A DNA stretch of 64,000 nucleotides, taken from NCBI RefSeq assembly GCF_018141445.1, contig NZ_CP058649.1, positions 5,537,001 to 5,601,000 of the forward strand, read 5' to 3'. Shown here piece after piece: positions 8,522 to 17,728 of this stretch (positions are counted from its first letter, which is position 1; each line of letters starts with the position of its first letter). The notes under the pieces were generated by a model that saw only the letters and a program-made list of their open reading frames with translations, did no database searches and had not been told where the DNA came from. A program made the position numbers and the translations under genes. Origin of the DNA: Vallitalea pronyensis (GTDB taxonomy: Bacteria; Bacillota; Clostridia; Lachnospirales; Vallitaleaceae).

Positions 8522-9082
8522 CTACAATCTTTCTAATAAATTTATCATCTTTACATTATTTATTTTCAAATAATCCCCCATTAACTCCTGATCTTCACCA
8601 ACATATAATAATACTGCATTCCTAATCTTCTTCACACTAAATTTACTATTTTTACCTATTATATTAACTTTTACAGACTTATTTTCTGATAGAAATTCAG
8701 TGACTGCAACCCCAATCACTTCCCCCATTTCATCATCAGACTTTAAAATAAAAATATCATCATATTTTAAGCTCAACTCACTTAATACCGATTTTACCTT
8801 CTCTTTTGTCTCATAAATAGCTCTGTAGTGTACTTTAAGATATCTAACCGTTTTATTAGCCTTTTCCATAATTCCAACTGGCGTCAACATATAAAACACT
8901 TGCTTTTGAGACACTTGTTCCATCTTAATTAAGCCTTCTCTAATCATTTTATTAATTAAGACATTAATACTTCCTAAAGACAGTCCTAATTTACGGGAGA
9001 GTTCACGCTGACTGATACTTTCATTATCTGCGATTTCTGACATGATAAAAAATTCGTTATCCGAATATACACTTTGTGGCAC
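8522..9082 (-). CDS. Winged helix-turn-helix regulator of the glycan locus
   Basis: A 186-residue protein with a MarR/ArsR-like winged helix in residues 1-75 (SQRELSRKLGLSLGSINVLINKMIREGLI is the recognition helix region), then a helical linker and a C-terminal domain of about 100 residues. The C-terminal part (IFILKSDDEMGEVIGVAV, VNIIGKNSKF, VLLYVGEDQEL) looks like a small alpha/beta fold that could sense a ligand; I do not recognise it. The GTG start follows AAGGGGAGATATTT. Its position at the head of the glycan genes suggests a local regulator, either activator or repressor. Confidence 0.75.
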   Translation of the reverse strand: MPQSVYSDNEFFIMSEIADNESISQRELSRKLGLSLGSINVLINKMIREGLIKMEQVSQKQVFYMLTPVGIMEKANKTVRYLKVHYRAIYETKEKVKSVLSELSLKYDDIFILKSDDEMGEVIGVAVTEFLSENKSVKVNIIGKNSKFSVKKIRNAVLLYVGEDQELMGDYLKINNVKMINLLERL

Positions 9083-9397
9083 AAATATCTCCCCTTTTAT
9101 AACATAAACTATCTACTATGTAATATTATTTTAAACGGTTCGTAAAATGAACGCAAAAACATATTACCCCTTTTTAAAGCATTTGTCAATTAAAAATTCT
9201 TATATAAACCTATTATATCAAATTTGACATAGACACTATATTCATTGAAATATCTACATTTTAACTTCTGACTTTTAATCCCCATCAAAAATGAACCGCC
9301 ATCCATTCCTAAAAATTTCCAGCAGTTCACTCATCATTTCACTATCATGACTATCTCTCAACAAACATCCGATAGTCCCTTCTATACAATGCTCTAT
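9083..9397. other. Intergenic region between crh and the glycan regulator
   Basis: This holds the promoter of the glycan locus in its right-hand AT-rich part, though I could not pick boxes with confidence. Directly after the crh TAG stop the crh frame stays open for 40 more codons (9278-9397, minus strand) before TAA. I found no ribosome binding site giving that segment its own start apart from an internal ATGATG, so I do not call it a gene. Confidence 0.4.
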
Positions 9398-9655
9398 CTA
9401 TTTCTCTTCACTCAAGTACTTTTCAAGTTCCATAATCGCCTTTTCCTCATCCGACCCATCTGCCGAAATCGTAATATCTTCGCCTTCTAATACACCTAAA
9501 GACATCATACCCATGATGCTTTTGGCATTCACCTTCTTGTCTTGCATTTCAACATAAATATTACTTTCAAACTGACTTGCTACTTGTACAAATAAAGCAA
9601 CGGGTCTTGCCTCTAACCCTGAAGCAATTTTAACGGTTATTTTTTTATCTGTCAT
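9398..9655 (-). CDS. crh: Crh-like catabolite-repression HPr homologue
   Basis: An 85-residue HPr-fold protein. The position of the PTS active-site histidine (15) is Glu in SGLEARPVALF, while the regulatory Ser46 is kept in NAKSIMGMMSLG. Bacillus Crh likewise lacks His15 (Gln there) and keeps Ser46. Such a protein cannot carry PTS phosphate but can be phosphorylated on Ser46 by HPr kinase and then act with CcpA in carbon catabolite repression. The neighbours whiA, glmR and rapZ are the same as around crh in Bacillus subtilis, which supports the name. It overlaps the end of whiA by 11 nt and has its own AAGGGAGG ribosome binding site, so the two are co-translated. Confidence 0.92.
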   Translation of the reverse strand: MTDKKITVKIASGLEARPVALFVQVASQFESNIYVEMQDKKVNAKSIMGMMSLGVLEGEDITISADGSDEEKAIMELEKYLSEEK

Positions 9656-10616
9656 GATAATCCTCCCTTTTGTCTCTTATTTTTTCTGCAATATGACTTA
9701 TCTTACGCAACCGGTGATTTACACCAGATTTTCCAACTGGTGGATCAAGTAAAATACCAAGTTCTTTTAATGTAGCCGACGTGTATTCCAGTCGGATACG
9801 TGCCATTTCTTCTAGAGGTTCTGGTAATGTGTGAAGACCTACGGTATGTTCTATATATTGAATATCTTCTACTTGTCTAACAGCAGCAGATACGGTTTTC
9901 TTCAAATTAGCAGTCTCACAATTAACGATTCTGTTCACATTGTTGCGCATTTCTTTCAGGATCCTCACATTCTCCAAGTTCATGAGGGCAACATGTGCTT
10001 CCATAATGTTAAGCAAATCAACGATTTGAGAACCTTCCTTAAGATAAGTAATATAATATTTTTTACGCATGATGGTCTTGGCATCCATACCAAAAGAATT
10101 GATTAATTGACGCAACTCATCACTTTGGTTTTTATGCTGACTGACAAATTCAAGATGATATGTCTTCTCAGGATCACTTAAAGAAGCACTTCCTAAAAAT
10201 GCTCCCCGTATATAAGCTCGTTTACAGCAGGTACTTTGCACGATTAAGGGGTTAATATGATGGACAATATGAAGTCTTCCATCTTCGCCAAATGATGCAA
10301 TGCCTATGGCTTTTAAAACCTTCATAGCCAGGTCTGTATGGGTTATATACATGACATATATGCGACTCTTTTTTAACTGCGTGTTTTTCCTAATTAATAC
10401 TTCAACATTAATATTAAATGTTTTTTTCAATAATGTAAAGTATTTTCTTGCAACGGCTGCATTTTCAGTCTGTACCTTGACGGTAATCTCTTTGTTATTC
10501 ATCACCTTGATTTTACCGCATATATTAATGATGGCTGCTATCTCTGCAATTCTACAATGTCTACCACTACCAATATGCCTTGATAACTCCTCTTTCACTT
10601 CTGAAGAAAAAGACAT
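9645..10616 (-). CDS. whiA: DNA-binding protein WhiA
   Basis: A 323-residue WhiA. The N-terminal domain is a degenerate LAGLIDADG homing-endonuclease fold (FSSEVKEELSRH, then RGAFLGSASLSDPEKTYHLEF), and the C-terminal helix-turn-helix includes LKELGILLDPPVGKSGVNHRLRKI. In actinomycetes it controls sporulation septation, and in Bacillus it affects division and chromosome segregation. The typical Gram-positive order rapZ-glmR-whiA-crh is present. AAAGGATG precedes the ATG. Length and motifs are complete. Confidence 0.95.
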   Translation of the reverse strand: MSFSSEVKEELSRHIGSGRHCRIAEIAAIINICGKIKVMNNKEITVKVQTENAAVARKYFTLLKKTFNINVEVLIRKNTQLKKSRIYVMYITHTDLAMKVLKAIGIASFGEDGRLHIVHHINPLIVQSTCCKRAYIRGAFLGSASLSDPEKTYHLEFVSQHKNQSDELRQLINSFGMDAKTIMRKKYYITYLKEGSQIVDLLNIMEAHVALMNLENVRILKEMRNNVNRIVNCETANLKKTVSAAVRQVEDIQYIEHTVGLHTLPEPLEEMARIRLEYTSATLKELGILLDPPVGKSGVNHRLRKISHIAEKIRDKREDYHDR

Positions 10617-10660
10617 ATGATCACATCCTTTATTTCTTATTCTTGGTAGCGCTTGTATGG

Positions 10661-11629
10661 TCAGACAATGGAAATAATAACTTCTGCCAACCGATCCGGG
10701 TTATGTCGTATTAATGTGGTCCCTTTTAGTATCTTCAATAATGGCGCTTCTAATACTTGAATTCCACTTTCTTGTAATTTATCTTTATGATATGTAACAG
10801 GGATGGCATCATCTTCCACGTATAACTCCAGTATGTCTTTTGGAATCCCTTGGTTGTTGACGATAACATAATCTATTATACCTTTTCCTAGATATTTTTC
10901 AATAACCTTAATGTGATCCTCTAGGGAATAATAGTCCGTCTCACCTGGTTGGGTCATGATGTTACTCACATAGATCACTTTTGCCTTAGACCCAGCAATG
11001 GCATCGGATATACCATTGACCAGTAGATTTGGTAAGATACTGGTATAGAGGCTGCCTGGTCCAAGGACGATGACTTCTGTCTCTGCAATGGCCTCAAGGA
11101 CCTTATCATGTGGTTTCGGGTCTTTGGGTTCTAACCAAACATGCTTAATGTGTTTTCGATCCAGCTTACAGACTTGAACAATCTCACTCTCACCTTCCAC
11201 AATGGAATGATCGTCGTACATGGCACATAGCTGGACATTTTCAATGGTCACCGGAAGTACCGTTCCTGTCACAGCCAGAACTTCACTGGTTTTTTCAATA
11301 GCTTGTTCAAAGCTGCCAAAGATACCGTTGAGAGCTGCTAGAAAAAGATTGCCTAGATTCTGTCCATTCAGACTGCCTTCTGTGAACCGATATTGAAAAA
11401 CTTTTTCCATGATGGGTTCTGTTTCTGCAAGGGCAAGAATACAGTTTCTTATATCACCTGGTGGTAACATATCCAGTTCCCGTCTGAGTATGCCTGAACT
11501 GCCTCCATTATCTGCTACTGTGACCACTGCTGATAGTTCTTCTGTGTATTTTTTTAATCCCCTTAACATGGTGGATAGGCCTGTGCCGCCACCTAGTGCT
11601 ACGATTTTCTTATCTATTTTGTCATACAT
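10661..11629 (-). CDS. glmR: Gluconeogenesis factor YvcK/GlmR
   Basis: A 322-residue member of the CofD/YvcK family. Evidence is ALGGGTGLSTMLRGLKKYT at the N-terminus, VTVADNGGSSG, LPPGDIRNC and GPGSLYTSILPNLL. The protein binds UDP-GlcNAc and steers carbon into cell-wall precursor synthesis through GlmS in Bacillus, being needed on gluconeogenic carbon sources. Placement between rapZ and whiA is the standard order. An AAGGAG ribosome binding site lies 10 nt before the ATG. In the same operon as murB, it links wall precursor supply with MurB activity. Confidence 0.95.
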   Translation of the reverse strand: MYDKIDKKIVALGGGTGLSTMLRGLKKYTEELSAVVTVADNGGSSGILRRELDMLPPGDIRNCILALAETEPIMEKVFQYRFTEGSLNGQNLGNLFLAALNGIFGSFEQAIEKTSEVLAVTGTVLPVTIENVQLCAMYDDHSIVEGESEIVQVCKLDRKHIKHVWLEPKDPKPHDKVLEAIAETEVIVLGPGSLYTSILPNLLVNGISDAIAGSKAKVIYVSNIMTQPGETDYYSLEDHIKVIEKYLGKGIIDYVIVNNQGIPKDILELYVEDDAIPVTYHKDKLQESGIQVLEAPLLKILKGTTLIRHNPDRLAEVIISIV

Positions 11630-11689
11630 TTACACTCACTCCTTGATGCAATTGTTCCCCTTTTATTATGTGGTGTTGTACGGGCATAT

Positions 11690-12559
11690 CTACTTATGCT
11701 TTGCGTCTTTTTCAATATCGCGATGATAGCAATTCACACTGTAGTTATGATGTGCTAAACGTTTATAGAGTTCGTTGGCTAAGGTAACGGAACGATGTTT
11801 ACCGCCTGTACAGCCAATGGCAATGACTAATTGGTTCTTACCTTCATTAATATAATTGGGTATTAGGAAATTAACCATATCATCCAGTTTATCAATGAAT
11901 TTATTGGCCACATCCCACTTCATCACATAATTTTTAATGTCTTCGTCATTACCTGTTTTCTCTCGGAGCTCTGGTATATAATAAGGATTCGGTATAAAAC
12001 GCACGTCAAACACAAGGTCTGCGTCAACGGGCATACCGTATTTAAAGCCAAAAGATAGGATGGTAATTATTAGATTCTTGTAATCATGCCCTTCTAAGAA
12101 GATTTTGCCAATTTCAACTTTCAACTCTCTGGTTAGCAGATTACTGGTATCAATGATATAGTTAGCTCTTTGTTTCGCTTCACTGAGCATTTCTCTTTCT
12201 TTGTCAATACCATCTTGGATACGTCCTTCTTTTACAAGGGGGTGTTTTCGCCTTGTTTCTTTGAAGCGTTTCACCAATGTTTGATCGTTAGCATCTAAAA
12301 AGAGAACTTCCAGTTCATAGCCTTCTTTTTCTAATTTCTGGGTTTCGGTAAGCAATTCGGTAAATAGATGCCCACCTCTTATATCAATACCAAGGGCTAC
12401 CTTATTAATACCTGATTCTGGGCTAAAACAAATCTGAGCAAACTTATTAATCAATACTGGTGGTAGATTATCAACACAGAAAAAGCCGATATCCTCTAAC
12501 ATCTTTAGTGTTATACTCTTCCCTGCACCTGACATACCCGTTACAATAACAAATTGCAT
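11690..12559 (-). CDS. rapZ: RapZ/YvcJ nucleotide-binding RNase adapter
   Basis: A 289-residue RapZ. The P-loop GMSGAGKS is at residues 8-15, the Walker B-like FFCVDNLPP follows, and the C-terminal domain carries CTGGKHRSVTLA, the conserved phosphosugar-binding region. In Escherichia coli it guides RNase E to a small RNA that controls GlmS; in Bacillus YvcJ binds and hydrolyses GTP, with a less clear role. The longest frame starts 9 nt earlier directly against AAAGG; the second ATG has the proper 9 nt spacing and gives the usual MQFVIVTGMSG start. It follows murB by about 40 nt. Confidence 0.94.
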   Translation of the reverse strand: MQFVIVTGMSGAGKSITLKMLEDIGFFCVDNLPPVLINKFAQICFSPESGINKVALGIDIRGGHLFTELLTETQKLEKEGYELEVLFLDANDQTLVKRFKETRRKHPLVKEGRIQDGIDKEREMLSEAKQRANYIIDTSNLLTRELKVEIGKIFLEGHDYKNLIITILSFGFKYGMPVDADLVFDVRFIPNPYYIPELREKTGNDEDIKNYVMKWDVANKFIDKLDDMVNFLIPNYINEGKNQLVIAIGCTGGKHRSVTLANELYKRLAHHNYSVNCYHRDIEKDAKHK

Positions 12560-12598
12560 GTGCTTCATCCTTTCAAGTTACGATTTTATGTCTAAGGC

Positions 12599-13510
12599 TT
12601 ATTCGCCGATAATTCTTACTTCTGTCTCTAATTGTACTTGGTACTTATCTGCCACGGTGGTTTGTACATGTTGAATCAGTTGAATAATGTCATCAGCTGA
12701 TGCACACCCGCAGTTCACAATGAACCCACAGTGTTTATCGGATACCATGGCATCCCCTATTTGAAAACCTCTCAGGCCACAATCCATGATGAGCTTTCCT
12801 GCATAGTAACCTTCTGGTCGTTTGAATGTACTGCCTGCACTGGCATACTCTAAAGGCTGCTTTGTTTTACGTCGTGTGTTCAGGTCATGCATTTTTGCAT
12901 AGATTTCCTCTTGATGACCTTTTTTACATTTTAACACAGCACTTAGTATAATATAATGGGTATCTTGGATGATACTGGTTCGATAACCCAGTTTAAGTTC
13001 TTCCTTGGTTAGGGTGAAAACTCGCCCCTCTTCATCCATCACATCTGCTGATAGGAGTACTTGGGATATCTCGCCCCCATAAGCCCCTGCATTCATATAG
13101 ACAGCACCACCTAATGTGCCTGGTATACCGGAAGCAAACTCAAAGCCTTCTAGGGATGCTTCTGCAATGATTTTCGCTAATTTAGATAATAAAACCCCTG
13201 CACCTGCTGTAACCGTATCACCTTCTATGGTGACCTGATCAAGGGTTTTGTACACTTGAATCACGACGCCTCGATAGCCTTTATCTTTAACTAACACATT
13301 ACTGCCATTGCCTAATATATAATAAGGTGCCTCATGAGCCTTACAGGTTTTGATGGCATGGGCTAATTCCTGGATGCTGTCTGGGCATATAAAAATATCC
13401 GAGTGGCCCCCAACTTTAAATGTGGTGTGCTTATCCATGGCTTCCTTAACACGTATGTTGTCTTGGTTAATACCTTCAGCTAATGCACGGACCATTAATT
13501 CTATATTCAT
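12599..13510 (-). CDS. murB: UDP-N-acetylenolpyruvoylglucosamine reductase
   Basis: A 303-residue type II MurB. FAD-binding features are HTTFKVGGHSDIF, LGNGSNVLVKD, and EFASGIPGTLGGAVYMNAGAYGGE; the active-site Ser is in YASAGSTFKRP. It reduces UDP-GlcNAc-enolpyruvate to UDP-MurNAc with NADPH in peptidoglycan synthesis. It is the first gene of the murB-rapZ-glmR-whiA-crh group, which is common in Clostridia. The promoter should lie in the 284 nt gap before the divergent gene at 13795. Length is normal for the family. Confidence 0.95.
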   Translation of the reverse strand: MNIELMVRALAEGINQDNIRVKEAMDKHTTFKVGGHSDIFICPDSIQELAHAIKTCKAHEAPYYILGNGSNVLVKDKGYRGVVIQVYKTLDQVTIEGDTVTAGAGVLLSKLAKIIAEASLEGFEFASGIPGTLGGAVYMNAGAYGGEISQVLLSADVMDEEGRVFTLTKEELKLGYRTSIIQDTHYIILSAVLKCKKGHQEEIYAKMHDLNTRRKTKQPLEYASAGSTFKRPEGYYAGKLIMDCGLRGFQIGDAMVSDKHCGFIVNCGCASADDIIQLIQHVQTTVADKYQVQLETEVRIIGE

Positions 13511-13794
13511 AAATCTGTCCTTTCGTTTCTATCCTATCATTCTAGTATATCAAATATGGACTTAGAACATGCTTATTTCTTAGGATTGTTTCAAATTATT
13601 TTGTGTCATGATACGTAAACATAGATATCTTATTATAGCATATTTTTAAGTGCTATGAGACTTGAATTTATTTCATTAAAATAAAATCTATTAAAGGAAA
13701 TGGAAATATGATAAAATAGATGTTGGCCATTAGCATCGTTTATCAACATACAATAATGGTACGACCATATACATAGCATAGAGGAGGAGTATAT

Positions 13795-14196
13795 ATGGGT
13801 GTTTCATCTTTTGGCAATTCTGGTCCTGGTATTATGTTTTCAATTGTGCCTATTTTTATATTTATCGTATTTGTTTTGGTGATTGGCATGATTATTGTTC
13901 AAGCCATTAAAGGTGGAAAACAATGGAAGCAAAATAACGCATCTCCTGTTTTAACCGTTGACGCAACCGTAGTTTCAAAACGTACGGATGTCAGCCACTA
14001 TCGTCGTAATTCCAATGAAAATCACATGAGCACGTCCAGATCATCAACCAGTTATTACGTCACATTTCAAGTAGAAAGTGGTGATAGAATGGAGTTCCAT
14101 GTGCAAGATACAGAATATGGTATGTTAGTAGAGGGTGATATGGGAAACCTAACGTTCCAAGGTACACGGTATAAAGGATTTGAACGTCAAAAATAA
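13795..14196 (+). CDS. DUF2500-family membrane protein
   Basis: A 133-residue protein with one hydrophobic segment near the N-terminus (about residues 17-38) and an extracytoplasmic or cytosolic beta-rich tail. The tail includes VDATVVSKRTDV, SYYVTFQVESGDRMEFHV and GDMGNLTFQGTRYKGF, which match the DUF2500 family as I know it. Function is unknown. It stands alone between the divergent murB operon and an MFS gene, with a GAGGAGG ribosome binding site and a terminator straight after it. Confidence 0.8.
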   Translation: MGVSSFGNSGPGIMFSIVPIFIFIVFVLVIGMIIVQAIKGGKQWKQNNASPVLTVDATVVSKRTDVSHYRRNSNENHMSTSRSSTSYYVTFQVESGDRMEFHVQDTEYGMLVEGDMGNLTFQGTRYKGFERQK

Positions 14197-14231
14197 TCCT
14201 GATATGGTATAAAAGAGATTATCAATAAGAT

Positions 14232-14270
14232 AAAAAATAACACGAAACTTTCATCCTTCGTGTTATTTTT
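14232..14270 (+). terminator. Rho-independent terminator after the DUF2500 gene
   Basis: AAATAACACGAA pairs with TTCGTGTTATTT across a 10 nt loop and is followed by a T run. It isolates the DUF2500 gene from the MFS gene. Confidence 0.85.
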
Positions 14271-14366
14271 ATGTAAATTTCAGCAAAAAGAGTTACTTAT
14301 TCAGCATTTCGTTGTATACTAAAGACACGTGATATGTAATAGGACTATGTATTGGAGGATGAAACG

Positions 14367-15605
14367 ATGGGGAATACAACTTCATTAAAACTGGATTATA
14401 AAAAAACGTTTATTCTGGGTTTTGGTTTTTTCACAACGGGTCTGGTATGGCCTCTCTATAACGTCTATGTACCTCTGTTCTTGCGACAATTTTTTGACCG
14501 CCAGTTAATCATTAATGGTATCATGACACTGGATAACATCTTAGCTATATTCTTGATTCCTGTCATCAGCGCCATGAGTGATCGAACAGTTACCCGATAT
14601 GGTAAACGAAAGCCGTATATTATGGTGGGACTACCTATCTCAGCACTGATGTTTATCCTGCTGCCAGGTTTTTCACATAATTTCTTATTCTTGATGGTCA
14701 TTATTACCATTCTTAATTTTTCCATGGCCATATACAGGGGGCCTGTGGTAGCCCTTATGCCAGACATGACACCGCCTGAGCTTCGCAGTGAGGCAAATGG
14801 TATTATTAACTTCATGGGTGGTTTAGCCTCTGTTTTTGTATTGATTGGCGGCTCATTTATGTATGCGGCTAATCGGAACCTGCCTTTTATGGCTACGGGT
14901 ATTGTGATGGTCATATCCCTCATCATTATCATGCGGTTCATAAAAGAGCCTACAACCTATGCCCCTTCAGAAAAAAAAGAAAAAGTACCTATTCTAAAAA
15001 CCATTCGTGACGTGATAGGTGCAAAAGATCAAAAAACCATTAAAATACTCTTTGCTATTTTATTCTGGTTTATTGGTTACCAAGGACTAGAAGCTACTTT
15101 TAGTAACTATGCTGTGTATTACCTGAATCTTGCTGAAGAAGAAGCCAGTTTGATTCTTGGGGGATATGCATTAGCTTTTCTGCTATTTGCCATTCCATCT
15201 GGCTTTATTGGTAAGAAATTAGGTAAAAAAAGAGCCATTCTCATTGGTTTAACCGTGGACATCTTCATCTTTATTATTCTCGGTTTGATGGGACCTGCTG
15301 GACTTATCCCATTCAATAAAACCACCATGATTGCTTTATTTGGTGTAGCCGGTATTTTCTGGGCGTTTATTAACATTAACTCATATCCCTATGTGGTTCA
15401 AGGTGTTAGCGAAGAAAAAGTGGGTACATATACAGGGTTATATTACTTCTTCTCATCCATTGCAGCCATTAGTGGACCATTCATCTATGGACTGTTTGTG
15501 GATTATATAGGATTCAATGTATTGTTCTACGTGACGGCGGCAACATTTGCTATCGCATGGGTATTTGTTCAACTGATTAAAACCAATCATACTGAGGTTA
15601 TGTAA
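14367..15605 (+). CDS. MFS transporter (GPH/SLC45-like)
   Basis: A 412-residue, 12-helix major facilitator. MSDRTVTRYGKRKPYI in the loop between helices 2 and 3 is the MFS motif A of the glycoside/sucrose-like branch, and IGKKLGKKRAI is its repeat in the second half. Substrate is unknown; a sugar or glycoside is the best guess. The longest frame starts at a TTG inside the Shine-Dalgarno TTGGAGG; the ATG 8 nt after GGAGG is used instead. It is a single-gene unit between two terminators and reads opposite to most of the window. Confidence 0.83.
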   Translation: MGNTTSLKLDYKKTFILGFGFFTTGLVWPLYNVYVPLFLRQFFDRQLIINGIMTLDNILAIFLIPVISAMSDRTVTRYGKRKPYIMVGLPISALMFILLPGFSHNFLFLMVIITILNFSMAIYRGPVVALMPDMTPPELRSEANGIINFMGGLASVFVLIGGSFMYAANRNLPFMATGIVMVISLIIIMRFIKEPTTYAPSEKKEKVPILKTIRDVIGAKDQKTIKILFAILFWFIGYQGLEATFSNYAVYYLNLAEEEASLILGGYALAFLLFAIPSGFIGKKLGKKRAILIGLTVDIFIFIILGLMGPAGLIPFNKTTMIALFGVAGIFWAFININSYPYVVQGVSEEKVGTYTGLYYFFSSIAAISGPFIYGLFVDYIGFNVLFYVTAATFAIAWVFVQLIKTNHTEVM

Positions 15606-15680
15606 ATATATTGTGATTTTACCGTATCCTTATGTAATAATAGCATTCTAGGTTTTTGGTCCTAAACTTAAATATTAAAT

Positions 15681-15720
15681 AAAAAAGGGGTATCGGAATA
15701 ATTAATCCGACATCCCCTTA
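15681..15720 (-). terminator. Terminator of the sigma/DUF4179 operon
   Basis: On the minus strand AAGGGGATGTCGGA pairs imperfectly with TCCGATACCCCTT and is followed by TTTTTTATTT. It ends the operon 15797-17601 and could also stop the convergent MFS transcript. Confidence 0.75.
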
Positions 15721-15796
15721 TTACCAACATTTTTAAGCTTAATTAAAAATTAAAGACCCTTTGGTTATTTCCGAACAATATACTTTATAGGTTTAA

Positions 15797-17107
15797 TTAC
15801 GGCTGTAATGGAATTATTATTTCTTCTTTTGTAGAAAAAATAGGTTCACTAAGCGTTATATTTACTGCCTCTTGTTCACTTTTAATACTTGAAACAATAA
15901 CCTCATAGTAATCTTTATCCACTTCTTTTAGTTTATTTTCCTCATATGGATCTTTATATGTCACCCTCGTACTATTAACATTATAATCATTAAGTTCATT
16001 TCTATCTACTGCTGCAATAACACTTTCTAACCTTACTCCACTTGTTAGAACAACATTTTTATCAAAGACTAATTTAACTCTTTGTGCTTGTTTTTTCATA
16101 ATGTTAAACTTGCCATCTATTGTCTTCGAACTAACACGATCAATGTAATCTAACCACTCTACATTATTAATAGTTAACTTATAATCCCCAATAGTTACAT
16201 CAATAGGCATTTCTGTTTTCTTATCTAAATGTACTTTCTTTTTTAGGTTCATGTCTTGTATAGTTATATATGGTATAACTAACTTGATATTGGGTTCTAG
16301 TTTTCTATTAAAATATAAAGTATTATCAGTACTATTATCTTCACTATAATGTTTTATACCTTTACTATCTAATAAATAAATTTCACTTAATGGAAATGAA
16401 ATTGTTTGGTTAAGTTCATCTGAATTGGTTAACATTTTTAACTGCAACTTATTACCAATATAGTTAGTAGCTATTGCTATATCAATATCACCAAAGCTAG
16501 TAAAATTACGCTCTCTAGATGCTAATTCTGGTACTGGAGTCATAACTATTGGTAATTTATGTTCACCATACAAAATATTAAAGTTATCTACATCATTAGA
16601 ATTAAATTCACATTTTAATCTACCACTCCATTTATAATTATCTTGAGAGTCACCTATTAAATCACTTGATACTAATTTAGCTAATTCACCTTTTTCATTT
16701 TGAATAACTAACGATTCACCTTCTTTATATAATTCATTAATTGGTACACTACCTTCTATTGTCATACTAATCATTTTACCTTCACTATATGCTGAATTAA
16801 CTTTTATATAGTTTTCTTCATCTATGCCAAATAGTATCGAACCCGAAAGCCAATAAGCTTTATCTTCACTATCTACTGTTACCAACTTGTTTATACCAGG
16901 AATGTATCCAAATACTCTGTTTGCAGTCGCACTTATATCATCAGTAAATAGTATACATATCAATAATAAAGGCAAAGCTACCACAGCCACACGTTTTGTA
17001 TAGTACAATCGATTTTTCTTTCTTTTATTCATTATATTCTCCTTTATATCCTCCGTAATTTTAATATTTTTTAGCTTGTCATCAATATGTTTTTTTACAT
17101 TATTCAT
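15797..17107 (-). CDS. DUF4179 membrane protein, probable anti-sigma factor
   Basis: A 436-residue protein. A cytosolic N-terminal stretch (about 1-36) is followed by one transmembrane helix (VAVVALPLLLICILF, about 37-55) and a large outer region that begins DISATANRVFGYIPGIN. This matches DUF4179 proteins, which accompany ECF sigma factors. It overlaps the upstream sigma gene by 4 nt (ATGA), so they are translationally coupled. I infer that the N-terminal part holds the sigma factor at the membrane until the outer domain senses a signal. The signal is unknown. Confidence 0.8.
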   Translation of the reverse strand: MNNVKKHIDDKLKNIKITEDIKENIMNKRKKNRLYYTKRVAVVALPLLLICILFTDDISATANRVFGYIPGINKLVTVDSEDKAYWLSGSILFGIDEENYIKVNSAYSEGKMISMTIEGSVPINELYKEGESLVIQNEKGELAKLVSSDLIGDSQDNYKWSGRLKCEFNSNDVDNFNILYGEHKLPIVMTPVPELASRERNFTSFGDIDIAIATNYIGNKLQLKMLTNSDELNQTISFPLSEIYLLDSKGIKHYSEDNSTDNTLYFNRKLEPNIKLVIPYITIQDMNLKKKVHLDKKTEMPIDVTIGDYKLTINNVEWLDYIDRVSSKTIDGKFNIMKKQAQRVKLVFDKNVVLTSGVRLESVIAAVDRNELNDYNVNSTRVTYKDPYEENKLKEVDKDYYEVIVSSIKSEQEAVNITLSEPIFSTKEEIIIPLQP

Positions 17108-17601
17108 ACTAGAGCTCCTTCCACTTCAATTCTCAAACATTTTCTTGCTCTTGATAATCTTGTGCATACATTTGATTCTGATATATTCAAAATACTCGCT
17201 ATTTCCTTAGTTGAGAATTCCTGATAGTAAAACATCAAAATCACTTCCTTCTGCTTTCGATTCAAATCCATTATCAACGTCATTAACTCGCTTTCTTCCA
17301 TTATAGGTTTTTCAATGTATTTTTCCGCTCTTATCTTTTTATCATTTAGTATAATTCTTTTTGCCCATGAACTTCGTAAATAATTTTTACATGTATTTAT
17401 ACATATTTTTGTAATCCATGTTTTTATTGAGGATGCTTTTTTAAAATTGCCAATATTCCTATATACAGATAAAAAAGTATCTTGACATGCATCCTCAGCA
17501 AGTTGATAGTCTTTTAAGTACAAATAACATAATCTTAAAATTTGAGTACCATATTCGTCAATTAATTGTTCAAACTCTTGTTCGCTTATATTTTCTTTCA
17601 C
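17104..17601 (-). CDS. ECF-type RNA polymerase sigma factor
   Basis: A 165-residue sigma-70 family protein with region 2 (ILRLCYLYLKDYQLAEDACQDTFLSVYRN) and region 4 (MDLNRKQKEVILMFYYQEFSTKEIASILNISESNV). It lacks regions 1 and 3, as ECF factors do. The longest frame starts at a GTG before the ribosome binding site; AGGAGG lies 9 nt before a second GTG (reading as Met-Lys-Glu-Asn), which I take as the start. It probably drives its own operon and perhaps the two secreted-protein genes upstream; no promoter motif could be established from one locus. Confidence 0.88.
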   Translation of the reverse strand: MKENISEQEFEQLIDEYGTQILRLCYLYLKDYQLAEDACQDTFLSVYRNIGNFKKASSIKTWITKICINTCKNYLRSSWAKRIILNDKKIRAEKYIEKPIMEESELMTLIMDLNRKQKEVILMFYYQEFSTKEIASILNISESNVCTRLSRARKCLRIEVEGALV

Positions 17602-17672
17602 TATTTTGAACCTCCTCAATATATTAGACACACATAAAGTCTAAAACCTTACATTTAATTAAAATTTATATT

Positions 17673-17728
17673 GATACCAAGAAATAAAAAATATCGCCAG
17701 TTGGCGATATTTTTTATTTCTTGGTATC
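17673..17728. repeat. Perfect 27-bp inverted repeat with 2-nt loop
   Basis: Positions 17673-17699 are the exact reverse complement of 17702-17728. The arms run from GATACCAAG at the outside to TATCGCCA at the centre and include a six-base A tract. The repeat abuts the stop codon of the secreted-protein gene at 17729 and lies 72 nt before the sigma gene start. It probably works as a bidirectional terminator between the two, but 27 perfect pairs is long for that. Confidence 0.85.

Noticed and set aside
9278..9397. Separate small gene after crh
   Set aside because: The 40-codon frame is simply the crh frame after its stop, with no good ribosome binding site before the internal ATG; noted as a finding only.
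9398..9655. Calling this gene HPr (ptsH)
   Set aside because: The PTS active-site His15 is Glu; with Ser46 kept and whiA, glmR and rapZ beside it, Crh is the better name.
14465..14941. Minus-strand open frame of 158 codons inside the MFS gene
   Set aside because: Composition is a shadow of the membrane protein on the other strand; no ribosome binding site, and the plus-strand gene has clear MFS motifs.
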